Assembly (NCBI GenBank): GCA_037046735.1
Contig: JBAOHC010000019.1
Location: forward strand, 62,001-126,000
Direction: 5' to 3'
DNA length: 64,000 nucleotides
DNA from: JADKAV01 sp037046735
GTDB lineage: Bacteria; Actinomycetota; Actinomycetes; S36-B12; UBA10799
The notes below the pieces were generated by a model that was not told the DNA's origin, did not search any database, and saw nothing but the letters and a program-made list of their open reading frames with translations. This document shows positions 17,200 through 26,124 of this stretch, in pieces (within the stretch, counting starts at the first letter, position 1; every line of letters begins with the position of its first letter). The position numbers and the translations under genes are program-made.

Positions 17200-17934
17200 A
17201 TGGCACGCTGGGAGTCGGCGCCTGACGGTGGCTGGGAACGCATTCTGCTGAAACTCAGTGGCGAGGTGTTCTCCGGGGGTACCGGGTTGGGCGTCGACCC
17301 CGACGTTGTCTCCAGCATCGCGCGCCAGATCGCCGAGGTGGTCTCTGACGGCCGCGAGGTCGCGGTCGTCATCGGGGGTGGCAACTACTTCCGCGGGGCG
17401 CAGTTGTCCGAGCGGGGCATGGACCGCGCCCGCGCTGACTACATGGGGATGCTCGGCACCGTCATGAACTGCCTGGCGCTGCAGGACTTCCTCGAGAAGG
17501 AGGGCGTCGAGACGCGGGTGCAGACGGCGATCGCAATGGGTCAGGTGGCCGAACCGTATGTGCCACGTCGTGCGATCCGGCACCTGCAAAAAGGTCGCGT
17601 GGTGATCTTCGGCGCCGGGCTCGGTGTGCCGTACTTCTCCACCGACTCCTGCGCGGCGCAACGTGCCCTGGAGATCGGCTGTCAGGTGGTACTCATGGGC
17701 AAGAGCGGCGTGGACGGAGTGTACGACTCCGATCCGCGCACGAACCCCGACGCCAACCGCTACGAGCGGCTGAGTCACATGGACGTCCTCTCGCGCGATC
17801 TCAAGGTCGCTGACGCCACCGCGATCAGCCTGTGCCGGGACAATCGGCTGCCCCTGGTGGTCTTCGACCTCACCGCGGACAGTCACATCCGGCTGGCCGC
17901 CGACGGTCAGCGGGTTGGAACACTCGTTTTTTGA
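17200..17934 (+). CDS. pyrH: Uridylate kinase PyrH
   Basis: Phosphorylates UMP to UDP for pyrimidine nucleotide synthesis. It has 244 residues from ATG at 17200. Amino-acid-kinase-fold motifs are ILLKLSGEVFSGG, VVIGGGNYFRGAQL, YMGMLGTVMNCLAL and VVLMGKSGVDGVYDSDPR. It is the third gene of rpsB-tsf-pyrH. The expected frr and cdsA do not follow; instead there is a roughly 95-bp gap and the feo operon, so the conserved gene string is broken here. Confidence 0.96.
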   Translation: MARWESAPDGGWERILLKLSGEVFSGGTGLGVDPDVVSSIARQIAEVVSDGREVAVVIGGGNYFRGAQLSERGMDRARADYMGMLGTVMNCLALQDFLEKEGVETRVQTAIAMGQVAEPYVPRRAIRHLQKGRVVIFGAGLGVPYFSTDSCAAQRALEIGCQVVLMGKSGVDGVYDSDPRTNPDANRYERLSHMDVLSRDLKVADATAISLCRDNRLPLVVFDLTADSHIRLAADGQRVGTLVF

Positions 17935-17980
17935 CCGGTGTTGCGACCGTCATGTCCACATGTGGTTGGCATCGAGCCTG

Positions 17981-18018
17981 AGCACCCACTCGTTAGGGTG
18001 CCCTAACCCCTCGGTGCT
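17981..18018 (+). promoter_or_regulatory. Nested palindromic operator of the feo operon (iron-regulator type)
   Basis: AGCACC-6nt-TTAGGG-TG-CCCTAA-6nt-GGTGCT is a perfectly symmetric two-layer dyad. The inner TTAGGGTGCCCTAA resembles iron-box half-sites of DtxR/IdeR-type repressors (TTAGGTTAG...CCTAA), and the dyad covers the region around -35 to -10 of feoA. The regulator is not in the window; iron control is inferred from the match and the regulated genes. Confidence 0.55.
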
Positions 18019-18023
18019 ACCGT
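18018..18023 (+). promoter_or_regulatory. Leaderless-type -10 box (TACCGT) of feoA
   Basis: TACCGT ends 6 nt before the GTG at 18030, so the transcript probably starts at the start codon. The box abuts the palindrome, which fits repression by occlusion. Confidence 0.45.
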
Positions 18024-18029
18024 AGAACG

Positions 18030-18251
18030 GTGAAGTTGGACGAGGTGCCCGGCACGGCCTGTGTCACGCAGGTCGAGGGGGCCCCCGCAGTCCAGCGCAG
18101 GCTCGCCGAGATGGGGGTACGGGTCGGCTCCCACATCCACGTTCTCTACCGCACGACCGGCGGTGGACGCGTGCTGGCGGTCGATGGTTCCCGCATCGCC
18201 GTTGACGCGCAGCTCGCCAGGGCGATCCAAGCCGAGCCACTGGATGGCTGA
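18030..18251 (+). CDS. feoA: Ferrous iron transport protein FeoA
   Basis: A 73-residue SH3-like cytosolic accessory of FeoB. It contains RRLAEMGVRVGSHIHVL and the terminal VDGSRIAVDAQLARAIQ, typical of FeoA. Start GTG at 18030 is the only reasonable one and fits a leaderless transcript behind the palindromic operator. It overlaps feoB by 8 bp. Confidence 0.9.
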   Translation: MKLDEVPGTACVTQVEGAPAVQRRLAEMGVRVGSHIHVLYRTTGGGRVLAVDGSRIAVDAQLARAIQAEPLDG

Positions 18252-20181
18252 TACCCCCGCCAACTTCGCTTCCTGCCATTCCGATGCCGCGGGTCCCCTC
18301 GCAGCAGCCGGGGCGCCTGTCATCGCACTCGTCGGCTCGCCCAACGTCGGCAAATCAACGCTGTTCAACAGCCTGACCGGAGCCCACCGGCAGATGGGCA
18401 ACTGGCCGGGGACCACCGTCGAGGTGGGGCGCACGCAGTGGCTGCTCCCGGACGGGACGCAAACCGCTCTCGTGGACTTGCCGGGGGCCTACAGTCTCGA
18501 TCCGCTCTCCCCGGACGAGGCCTTCACCCGTTCCATGCTGGTCGCCGAGGATCCGCCCGATCTGGTCATCGTCACCGTCGATGCCGCCCGCCTGTCCCGG
18601 TCGCTGTACCTGCTGGCCCAGGTCCGGGAACGGCCCGGACGGGTGGTGGTGGCCCTCACCATGTCCGACATCGCCGCTCGCCGGGATGTCGAAGTCGACA
18701 CGGGGACCCTGGCCGCCGTGCTCGGCTGTCCCGTGGTCCGGGTGCTGCCCCGCCATGGCATCGGCGACGCCGATCTTGCGCACGCAGTGGAGCAGTCGCT
18801 GCACGCCCCGCCGCTGGTCGCACGCCAGACCCCAGCCACCGACGACGATCTCGAGATCGCCGATCAACGGTTCAGCTGGGTCCAGCAGGCCATCGATGCG
18901 GCTGTCGTCCAGCCAACCACCGACAAACGCACCTGGTCGGACAGGATCGACCGCTGGGCGACGGCGCCTTGGGTGGGGCCCATCATCTTCCTCGCTGTGA
19001 TGTGGATGGTGTTCCAGCTGACCACGACGGTGGCGGCCCCCCTGCAGGACGCCCTCGACAGCTTCTTCGCCGGACCGGTCAGTTCGGCGGCCATCTCCGT
19101 GCTTACGGCGGTCGGCCTCGGTGGCACATGGGTCCAGTCCTTCGTCATCGACGGCCTCATCGGCGGGGTGGGAATGTTGCTGACATTCGTGCCCCTCATG
19201 GCGATCATGTTCGCGCTGCTGGCGCTGCTCGAGGACTCCGGCTACATGGCGCGCGCAGCGGTGGTGACAGACCGCACGATGCGGTTCATCGGACTGCCGG
19301 GTCGCGCCTTCCTGCCTCTGATCGTCGGGTTCGGCTGTAACGTCCCCGCCATCAGCGCGACCCGGGTACTACCCGATGCCCGGCACCGAGTGCTCACCGC
19401 GCTGCTGGTGCCCTTCACCTCCTGCTCTGCGCGATTGGCCGTCTACGTGATGATGGCGGCCACCTTCTTCCCCGGCAGTGCCGGCAACGTGGTGTTCGCG
19501 ATGTACCTGATCAGCATCCTGTTCGTCGTCCTCGTGGGGGTGGCGCTCAAGCGCACACTGTGGCGGACCATGGGTCGCGAACCCCTGCTGCTGGACTTGC
19601 CGCCCTACCAAATGCCCCACCTGCGGTTGCTCGGCACCGTCACCTGGGGTCGCCTGAAGGGTTTTCTGCGGACCGCTAGCGGCATCATCGTCGCGACTGT
19701 CGCCGCAGTGTGGCTGCTGCAGTCCATCCCCGTCACCGGTGACGGTGCCTTTGCGGATGTCCCCGTGAAGGATTCGGCCTATGCCGCGGCGGCTCAGGCA
19801 GTCGCGCCCGTGTTTGCGCCGGCCGGATTCGGCAACTGGCAGGCCACGGGTGCGCTGGCGGTGGGTTTTGTCGCCAAGGAAGCCGTGATCTCTTCCTGGT
19901 CGCAGACCTACGCCGTGGCAGAACCCACCGATCTGCACTCGCCGGGGGCGTTGGGCGATGCGGTGCGCGCGGACTTCGACGCCTCCTCCGGCGGGCACAC
20001 CACGGCGGCCGTGTGGGCCTTCCTGGTATTCCTGCTGGCCTACACCCCGTGTGTCGCGACGCTGGCCACACAGTGGCGAGAGATCGGACGCACGTGGACG
20101 CTGTTCGGTGTCGCCCTGCAACTCAGTGTGGCCTGGGTGGTCGCCGTGGCCATCTTCCAGATCGGGCGGGCTCTGTCATGA
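18244..20181 (+). CDS. feoB: Ferrous iron transporter FeoB
   Basis: Membrane Fe(II) transporter with an N-terminal G domain, 645 residues from ATG at 18244. The P-loop GSPNVGKST is at 31-39, the G2 region NWPGTTVEVG follows, and G3 is DLPGAYSL near 77. The G4 position reads TMSD (about 139-142) rather than the usual NxxD, which may change guanine recognition. The Gate motifs GFGCNVPAISATRVL and FTSCSARLAVY keep their cysteines. About eight or more membrane helices follow. It lies between feoA (8-bp overlap) and a feoC-like gene (4-bp overlap) in one operon. Confidence 0.95.
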   Translation: MADTPANFASCHSDAAGPLAAAGAPVIALVGSPNVGKSTLFNSLTGAHRQMGNWPGTTVEVGRTQWLLPDGTQTALVDLPGAYSLDPLSPDEAFTRSMLVAEDPPDLVIVTVDAARLSRSLYLLAQVRERPGRVVVALTMSDIAARRDVEVDTGTLAAVLGCPVVRVLPRHGIGDADLAHAVEQSLHAPPLVARQTPATDDDLEIADQRFSWVQQAIDAAVVQPTTDKRTWSDRIDRWATAPWVGPIIFLAVMWMVFQLTTTVAAPLQDALDSFFAGPVSSAAISVLTAVGLGGTWVQSFVIDGLIGGVGMLLTFVPLMAIMFALLALLEDSGYMARAAVVTDRTMRFIGLPGRAFLPLIVGFGCNVPAISATRVLPDARHRVLTALLVPFTSCSARLAVYVMMAATFFPGSAGNVVFAMYLISILFVVLVGVALKRTLWRTMGREPLLLDLPPYQMPHLRLLGTVTWGRLKGFLRTASGIIVATVAAVWLLQSIPVTGDGAFADVPVKDSAYAAAAQAVAPVFAPAGFGNWQATGALAVGFVAKEAVISSWSQTYAVAEPTDLHSPGALGDAVRADFDASSGGHTTAAVWAFLVFLLAYTPCVATLATQWREIGRTWTLFGVALQLSVAWVVAVAIFQIGRALS

Positions 20182-20423
20182 GCGGCGGGCCGCTGCGTGC
20201 CGTGCTGGCCGCCATCGACGCCGGCGCTCTGACCGCTTACGAGATTCGGCGGCGAACGGGGCTGCCGGACGAGACCATCCGATCGGCCCTCGAACAATTG
20301 CAGCGCATGGGGCGCCTCACCGCCGAGCAGGTCGAGGTGGGCTGCCCGCCGGCCGGCTGTGGCACGTGCGCCCTGTCGACCTCATGCGGCCCGGCGCTGG
20401 TCGGCCTGTCCCGCGTTCGCTGA
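20178..20423 (+). CDS. FeoC-like winged-helix protein with cysteine cluster
   Basis: An 81-residue protein translated from ATG at 20178, overlapping the feoB stop (ATGA). The first 55 residues look like a small winged helix (TAYEIRRRTGLPDETIRSAL), followed by VGCPPAGCGTCALSTSC, four cysteines that resemble the Fe-S loop of FeoC. FeoC in enterobacteria affects FeoB stability and may sense iron or oxygen. The assignment rests on position, size and the Cys cluster rather than strong similarity. Confidence 0.75.
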   Translation: MSGGPLRAVLAAIDAGALTAYEIRRRTGLPDETIRSALEQLQRMGRLTAEQVEVGCPPAGCGTCALSTSCGPALVGLSRVR

Positions 20424-20426
20424 ACG

Positions 20427-21185
20427 TCAGGCGCCGGACGCCTGCGCGACGGTGAGGACCGACATCGCCAGCACCAACCCGGCGAACCCGATGCCAAGAT
20501 TGCGTTCGGACCATTTGTTCGACCAGCGCGCGGCCAGCGCGGAACTGAGCAGGACGAACGCTGCGACGATGATCGTGGCGGGCACGTCGAGGGCCTCGCC
20601 AGCGCGGGGGATGAGGGCCACCGCCGAGTTCAGCGTGATCACGAGCAGGGCAGTGGCTGTGGCGGCATACATACCCATGCCCATCACCAAGGTCAATGCG
20701 GGCACGACGAGGAAGCCGCCGCCCACACCGAAGAAGCCGGTGAACAACCCCACGACCAGGGCAGTGGGCACCAGCAGCCACCACGGTTGCCGGCGGTGCT
20801 CTGTGGCGTCCGCGGTCTGTCGCAGGGACTTGCGCATCATGAGACTGCCGGCCACGATCAGCACCAGCGCGAATCCCCACAGCTGTACCCGGTCGTCGGT
20901 GAACAGCGCCAGCCGGGACCCGGACACTGCCCCAGCCGCCCCGAGGGCGCTGAACAGGAGACCCTCGCGCCAGGCGACCCGTCCTGCGCGCGCGTGATTG
21001 ATCAGGCCACCGATGGCGCCGAGCCCCACGACGACCAGCGAGGTGGTGCCCGCCTCATCGGCCGGGATCCCCGCTGTCACCAACAAGGGGATCGCGAGAA
21101 TGCCGCCGCCGCCGCCGAACAGCCCCAGCGACACACCCAAGGCGATGCCGATGAGGACAAACTCGAAGAGATCCAGCAGGCTCAG
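20427..21185 (-). CDS. TauE/SafE family sulfite/sulfur-compound permease
   Basis: Polytopic membrane protein of about 252 residues. The family hallmarks are GLFGGGGGILAIPLLV near the start and GFFGVGGGFLVVPALTL in the second half, with about eight hydrophobic helices. The first ordinary start (TTG at 21140) would begin inside helix 1. An in-frame CTG at 21185 overlaps the upstream rhodanese stop codon as CTGA and adds SLLDLFEFVLIGIAL, completing the helix, so I place the start there. It is the last gene of the sulfur operon; TauE permeases in cst-type operons are thought to export sulfite or thiosulfate. The substrate is inferred. Confidence 0.85.
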   Translation of the reverse strand: MSLLDLFEFVLIGIALGVSLGLFGGGGGILAIPLLVTAGIPADEAGTTSLVVVGLGAIGGLINHARAGRVAWREGLLFSALGAAGAVSGSRLALFTDDRVQLWGFALVLIVAGSLMMRKSLRQTADATEHRRQPWWLLVPTALVVGLFTGFFGVGGGFLVVPALTLVMGMGMYAATATALLVITLNSAVALIPRAGEALDVPATIIVAAFVLLSSALAARWSNKWSERNLGIGFAGLVLAMSVLTVAQASGA

Positions 21186-21535
21186 ATGATCCTCCCGGGG
21201 CGGCCTTTGCGGTCCAGAACGGGACCGTCAGCAGATTGCCAGGCGCGCATCCCCCCGTGCAGGGTGAACGCTTCATAGCCCTGCCCGCGCAACTGTTTCG
21301 TGACCGCGCGAGCGCGGCTGCCGGAGCGGCACACGACGACGACATCTTGGCTCTTCTTGAGACGATTCAGCCGCGACATCACCTGACTGCTGGGCATGTG
21401 GGTGGCCTGCGGTGCGTGTCCGGCGTTCCACTCCGCGGACTCCCGGACATCGACGAGTTGAGCGCCCTCCCGGACGAGGTCGCGCGCCTGACTGCCGGAG
21501 ACGCCAGGGGTCCGGAAGCGGTCGAAGATGCTCAT
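21182..21535 (-). CDS. Rhodanese-like sulfurtransferase
   Basis: A 117-residue single-domain rhodanese. The persulfide-forming cysteine lies in VVVCRSGSRAR, and the CH2A-type LVDVRESAEWNAGHAPQA motif precedes it. It starts at ATG 21535, whose A is the last base of the upstream fusion gene's stop (TGATG), and its own stop overlaps the tauE-like start. It would accept or transfer sulfane sulfur in the detoxification operon. Confidence 0.9.
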   Translation of the reverse strand: MSIFDRFRTPGVSGSQARDLVREGAQLVDVRESAEWNAGHAPQATHMPSSQVMSRLNRLKKSQDVVVVCRSGSRARAVTKQLRGQGYEAFTLHGGMRAWQSADGPVLDRKGRPGRII

Positions 21536-22968
21536 CAGTCGAAGTACGCTCCGGCCAGCATCTCGGCGTGCTCGTCTGTGACCAAGGTGAGCCCGCTGGT
21601 CGCCGCATTGCTGAAATCGTCGTCGACCGCCACGACCGGGATGCCGGCGCGGGCCAGCAGGGAGGCGGCCACCATCGCCCGGAAACCGCTGCCGCAGGTC
21701 AACCAGACCGTTGGGTCGGCCCCCGCGTGGCTGGCTTCATGCGACCAGGCCGCGATCTGGGCGATCGCGCTGGGCAGATCGTGCAGCGGCACGTGCCGGG
21801 CGGAGGGGATGTGCCCGTCCTGCCATTCCGTGGTCCGGCGCACGTCGATCAGAAGAAGGTTCGGGTTCTCCTGCAGGGCGCTGCGCAGATCCGGGTAGTG
21901 GGCGCGCTCGATACTGGCGAGGTCAGCGGCACTGCGGGCCCAGGTCTGGGGATCCCCGACATTCTGCGCGGCCGGCCGGTCGATGCCGATGCGTGCCAGA
22001 TCCCGCTGGAACTCGCTGATCTGCTGCTGGGTGGCCCCGAGTAGCGTCACCGGCGTGCCCCACGGAATCAGCCATCCCAGGTAGGTGATGGCATTGCCCT
22101 CGCCGTCGAAACTGAGTGAACCGGCCAGATGTTCTGCCGCCCACAGTTTGCGATGCCGCAGATCCACGACCCATTCACCGGCTTGGATCCGCCGGCGCAA
22201 CTCATCGGCATCAGCGGTGTCCGCCGGACTCAGGTCGATCGCGCGGGCGCCGCGCTCGTTGGCCGGGCCCATGTGTTTGTAGTAGGCCGGAAACGCATCG
22301 AGACCGGCGAGCAACTCGGTGACGAACTCCTGCTCGGACAGGCGCATCGCTGGGTTGGCCTGTGCCTGTTCGCCCACCGTCGAGGCGAGACCGCTCGTGG
22401 CGGTAGCGCTGCAGAACGACCCGAAACCGTGGGTCGGCATGACCATGGCGTCGTCGGCCACCTGCTCGACGAGTCGGCGCACTGAATGCCATTGGGCATG
22501 CGCCAGTCCAGGGGTGGCCTGCGGGCCGATCAGATCCGGCCGGCCGACGCTGCCGAAGAGCAGCGACCCGCCGGTGAACACGGCGACATCCTGGCCCTCG
22601 ACAGCGACCGCGTAGGACACGTGGTGAGGCGTGTGGCCGGGAGTGTGGAGCACCCGCCAATGCATGCCTGCCGAGGTGAAGGTATGGCCGTCGTGGACCT
22701 GCTGCGCCTCGAAGTCGTAGTCATGACCGCTGGGAACCACGTACTCCGCTCCCAGTTCTTTGGCCAGGACCAAGCCGCCGGAGACGTAGTCATTGTGCAC
22801 GTGGGTCTCCACGACGTGCGTCACGGTCCAGTCGCGGTCCTGCAGTGCTGTGTAGATGCGGTCGATGTCGCGCTGTGGATCCACCACGACAGCGGTCTGA
22901 TCCATTCCCACGACGTAGGACCTATCGCCGAGATTGGGCGTCTCGATGATGAGGATCTCAGGGGTCAT
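21535..22968 (-). CDS. Metallo-beta-lactamase/rhodanese fusion (persulfide dioxygenase-like)
   Basis: A 477-residue fusion related to ETHE1/CstB-type enzymes. The MBL domain (about 1-240) has ETHVHNDYVSGG, where the canonical last His of HxHxDH is Tyr as in other members of this subgroup, LHTPGHTPHH, and FTGGSLLFGSVGRPDL. A first rhodanese-like domain (about 260-350) lacks a catalytic Cys. The second (about 380-477) has LLIDVRRTTEWQDGHI and the active loop LTCGSGFRAM. ATG at 22968 has AAGGAGT upstream. The upstream rhodanese stop overlaps the start by 4 bp. Likely role: oxidation of persulfide to sulfite with sulfur transfer. Confidence 0.9.
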   Translation of the reverse strand: MTPEILIIETPNLGDRSYVVGMDQTAVVVDPQRDIDRIYTALQDRDWTVTHVVETHVHNDYVSGGLVLAKELGAEYVVPSGHDYDFEAQQVHDGHTFTSAGMHWRVLHTPGHTPHHVSYAVAVEGQDVAVFTGGSLLFGSVGRPDLIGPQATPGLAHAQWHSVRRLVEQVADDAMVMPTHGFGSFCSATATSGLASTVGEQAQANPAMRLSEQEFVTELLAGLDAFPAYYKHMGPANERGARAIDLSPADTADADELRRRIQAGEWVVDLRHRKLWAAEHLAGSLSFDGEGNAITYLGWLIPWGTPVTLLGATQQQISEFQRDLARIGIDRPAAQNVGDPQTWARSAADLASIERAHYPDLRSALQENPNLLLIDVRRTTEWQDGHIPSARHVPLHDLPSAIAQIAAWSHEASHAGADPTVWLTCGSGFRAMVAASLLARAGIPVVAVDDDFSNAATSGLTLVTDEHAEMLAGAYFD

Positions 22969-23279
22969 CGGGCACTCCTTGCCAAAGTGGTGATCGGGTA
23001 GCCGGCGCGCTGCCAGGCCTCGGTACCGCCATCGACGTTGATGGCGTGGATGCCCCGCTGGGCCAGCCACATGACGACCTGACCGGACCGGTTGCCGGTG
23101 CGGCAGATGATGTAGGTGGGCGCTGTGCGGAACTCGGTCTCGCGCAGCGGCACCAGTGACATCGGAATCCACTGCGCACCGGGTACATGGCCGGCGTCGT
23201 ACTCGAACTTCTCGCGCACGTCGATCAGCCGGGCCGGCAGCGCGGCGTGGAGTTCGGTGACGCTGATCTGCTCGATCAT
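22965..23279 (-). CDS. Rhodanese-like sulfurtransferase
   Basis: A 104-residue rhodanese with the active cysteine in YIICRTGNRSGQV and RLIDVREKFEYDAGHVPGA upstream. The frame opens at a GTG at 23291, but the ATG at 23279 overlaps the stop of a small upstream gene as ATGA, the arrangement used throughout this operon, so I choose it. It is followed by a 4-bp overlap with the MBL-rhodanese fusion. Confidence 0.9.
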   Translation of the reverse strand: MIEQISVTELHAALPARLIDVREKFEYDAGHVPGAQWIPMSLVPLRETEFRTAPTYIICRTGNRSGQVVMWLAQRGIHAINVDGGTEAWQRAGYPITTLARSAR

Positions 23280-23392
23280 CGGCACGAGCACCGCTGCTCA
23301 GCAGGGAAGGCGCCGAGGACCTGCGTGGCATGGTTGCCACAGCCGCTCCAGGTCACCTTCTTGCACTTCGGGCACATCGCGGGGCTACACAC
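23276..23392 (-). CDS. 38-residue cysteine-rich miniprotein heading the sulfur operon
   Basis: A very short gene with good support: AGGAG lies 5 nt before GTG 23392, and its stop overlaps the rhodanese ATG as ATGA. The product has six Cys (positions 2, 7, 10, 18, 35, 37) and His21, with CPKCKK, TWSGCGNH and a terminal QRCSCR. The spacing of CxxC, GCGxH and CxC suggests a zinc- or iron-binding knuckle or a persulfide carrier. I know similar short actinobacterial proteins only as hypotheticals. If translation began at ATG 23377 the protein would have 33 residues and five Cys. Function unknown; association with sulfane sulfur handling is inferred from coupling. Confidence 0.75.
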   Translation of the reverse strand: MCSPAMCPKCKKVTWSGCGNHATQVLGAFPAEQRCSCR

Positions 23393-23437
23393 AACTGCTC
23401 CTATAGGGGGAGGGGGTATATTGGGAATACCTGAACT

Positions 23438-23454
23438 ATACCCACCCGGGGTAT
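23438..23454 (+). promoter_or_regulatory. CsoR/CstR-type palindromic operator
   Basis: ATACCC-ACCCG-GGGTAT is an inverted repeat of the type bound by CsoR-family repressors (TACCC...GGGTA). It sits between the divergent sulfur operon and the AhpD-like gene and overlaps a TATCGT -10 box at 23452-23457. A second G-rich element with TATAGGGGG and GGGGGTATA lies at 23402-23420. CstR, the persulfide sensor of this family, controls cst operons with rhodanese, MBL and TauE genes. The regulator gene is outside the window. Confidence 0.5.
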
Positions 23455-23472
23455 CGTATGCAAGGAGGACCC

Positions 23473-23817
23473 ATGCACTACGGACACGAGGTGCTTGACG
23501 ATCTGCGCCCGCAAACCCGTGAGCTTCGCCAGCTGATACCCGATGTCTACAAGGGTTTCGGCGCCTTGCACTCCGCGGCTTTCGCCGACGGCGCGCTGGA
23601 CTCGAAGATGAAGGAGCTGATCGCGCTCGCCATTGCCGTCAGCACCCAGTGCGACGGGTGTATCGCCTCGCATGCCAGAGCTGCGGTGAAGCAGGGCGCG
23701 ACCCTTGAGGAGGCCGCGGATGCCATCGGTGTCACGATCCTGATGGGCGGTGGCCCAGCGTCGATCTACGCCCCGCGCGCCTTCGCGGCGTTCAAGGAGT
23801 TTTTCGAAGCGCAATAG
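23473..23817 (+). CDS. Carboxymuconolactone decarboxylase (AhpD-like) family protein
   Basis: A 114-residue CMD-fold protein with the thiol motif CDGCIASHARAAVKQGAT (CxxC-x2-H), as in AhpD-type alkylhydroperoxidases. ATG at 23473 has AAGGAGGAC upstream. It diverges from the sulfur operon across a shared CsoR/CstR-like operator, which suggests a redox role with reactive sulfur or peroxides; the substrate is unknown. Confidence 0.85.
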   Translation: MHYGHEVLDDLRPQTRELRQLIPDVYKGFGALHSAAFADGALDSKMKELIALAIAVSTQCDGCIASHARAAVKQGATLEEAADAIGVTILMGGGPASIYAPRAFAAFKEFFEAQ

Positions 23818-23890
23818 GAGCAGGAGGCCGGTGTCCACAGATTGTCCGGCGGACACTCCAGGTCTGCGGCTGACGCAGCAGGGTGGGAGC

Positions 23891-24259
23891 ATGCAGCAGA
23901 ACACACTCACCCTGATCGGATCCCTTGCCACTGACATCCTGACCACGACTGCTGAAGACGGCACCCCGATAGCCCGCTTCCGCATCGTGACGGTGCCCCG
24001 GCGCCTGGACCGCGAGACGCACACCTGGGTCAACGGCTCGCCGACGTTCATGACTGTGACCTGCTCCAAGCGGCTTGCCACCAATGTTGCGGGCAGCCTG
24101 CGCCGAGGGGACCCGATCATCGTCACCGGCCGCCTGCGGGTGCGTGAGGACCGGGACAAGCGACTCAGTCGCGTGGAGATCGATGCCTGCGGTGTCGGCC
24201 CCGACTTGAATCGGGTGATGGCCGCCCCGCAACGCCACCCCAGCCGCTCGGTGGCGTGA
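23891..24259 (+). CDS. Single-stranded DNA-binding protein (SSB family, accessory)
   Basis: OB-fold protein: MQQNTLTLIGSLATDILTTT starts like an SSB and continues with RFRIVTVPRRLDRETHTWV and VTCSKRLATNVAGSLRRGDPIIVTGRLR. It has 122 residues from ATG 23891. A GTG at 23831 behind CAGGAGG would add 20 residues not typical of the family and is the alternative. It lacks the acidic C-terminal tip (DDxPF) that recruits partners, so it is probably a second SSB and not the essential one. Confidence 0.8.
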   Translation: MQQNTLTLIGSLATDILTTTAEDGTPIARFRIVTVPRRLDRETHTWVNGSPTFMTVTCSKRLATNVAGSLRRGDPIIVTGRLRVREDRDKRLSRVEIDACGVGPDLNRVMAAPQRHPSRSVA

Positions 24260-24295
24260 GGTTCAAGTCGATCGCGCCGGGTAGATGTGCCACCT

Positions 24296-24385
24296 ATGAG
24301 TGCTCGACTTCTGATCGGTCTGCTGTTCGGCCTGGCCATGCTGGGGCTGGTGCTCTACGGGTTGTCCGTCATGGCCCGGGCGTGA
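24296..24385 (+). CDS. 29-residue single-pass membrane miniprotein
   Basis: A short open frame starting MSARLLIGLLFGLAMLGL and ending YGLSVMARA. Nearly all of it is one hydrophobic helix with a positive residue at each end. It lies alone between the SSB gene and ettA. There is no clear ribosome site. I do not recognise it; the composition is unlike random GC-rich translation and favours a real small membrane protein, but with modest confidence. Confidence 0.4.
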   Translation: MSARLLIGLLFGLAMLGLVLYGLSVMARA

Positions 24386-24423
24386 GGCACGGGGTCGTGA
24401 CGGGCGGATCCCAGCGGCGCACA

Positions 24424-24429
24424 TACCCT
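24424..24429 (+). promoter_or_regulatory. Leaderless-type -10 box (TACCCT) of ettA
   Basis: TACCCT ends 6 nt before GTG 24436, with no ribosome binding site between. Confidence 0.45.
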
Positions 24430-24435
24430 GGGTGA

Positions 24436-26120
<1,685 letters not shown>

Positions 26121-26124
<4 letters not shown>

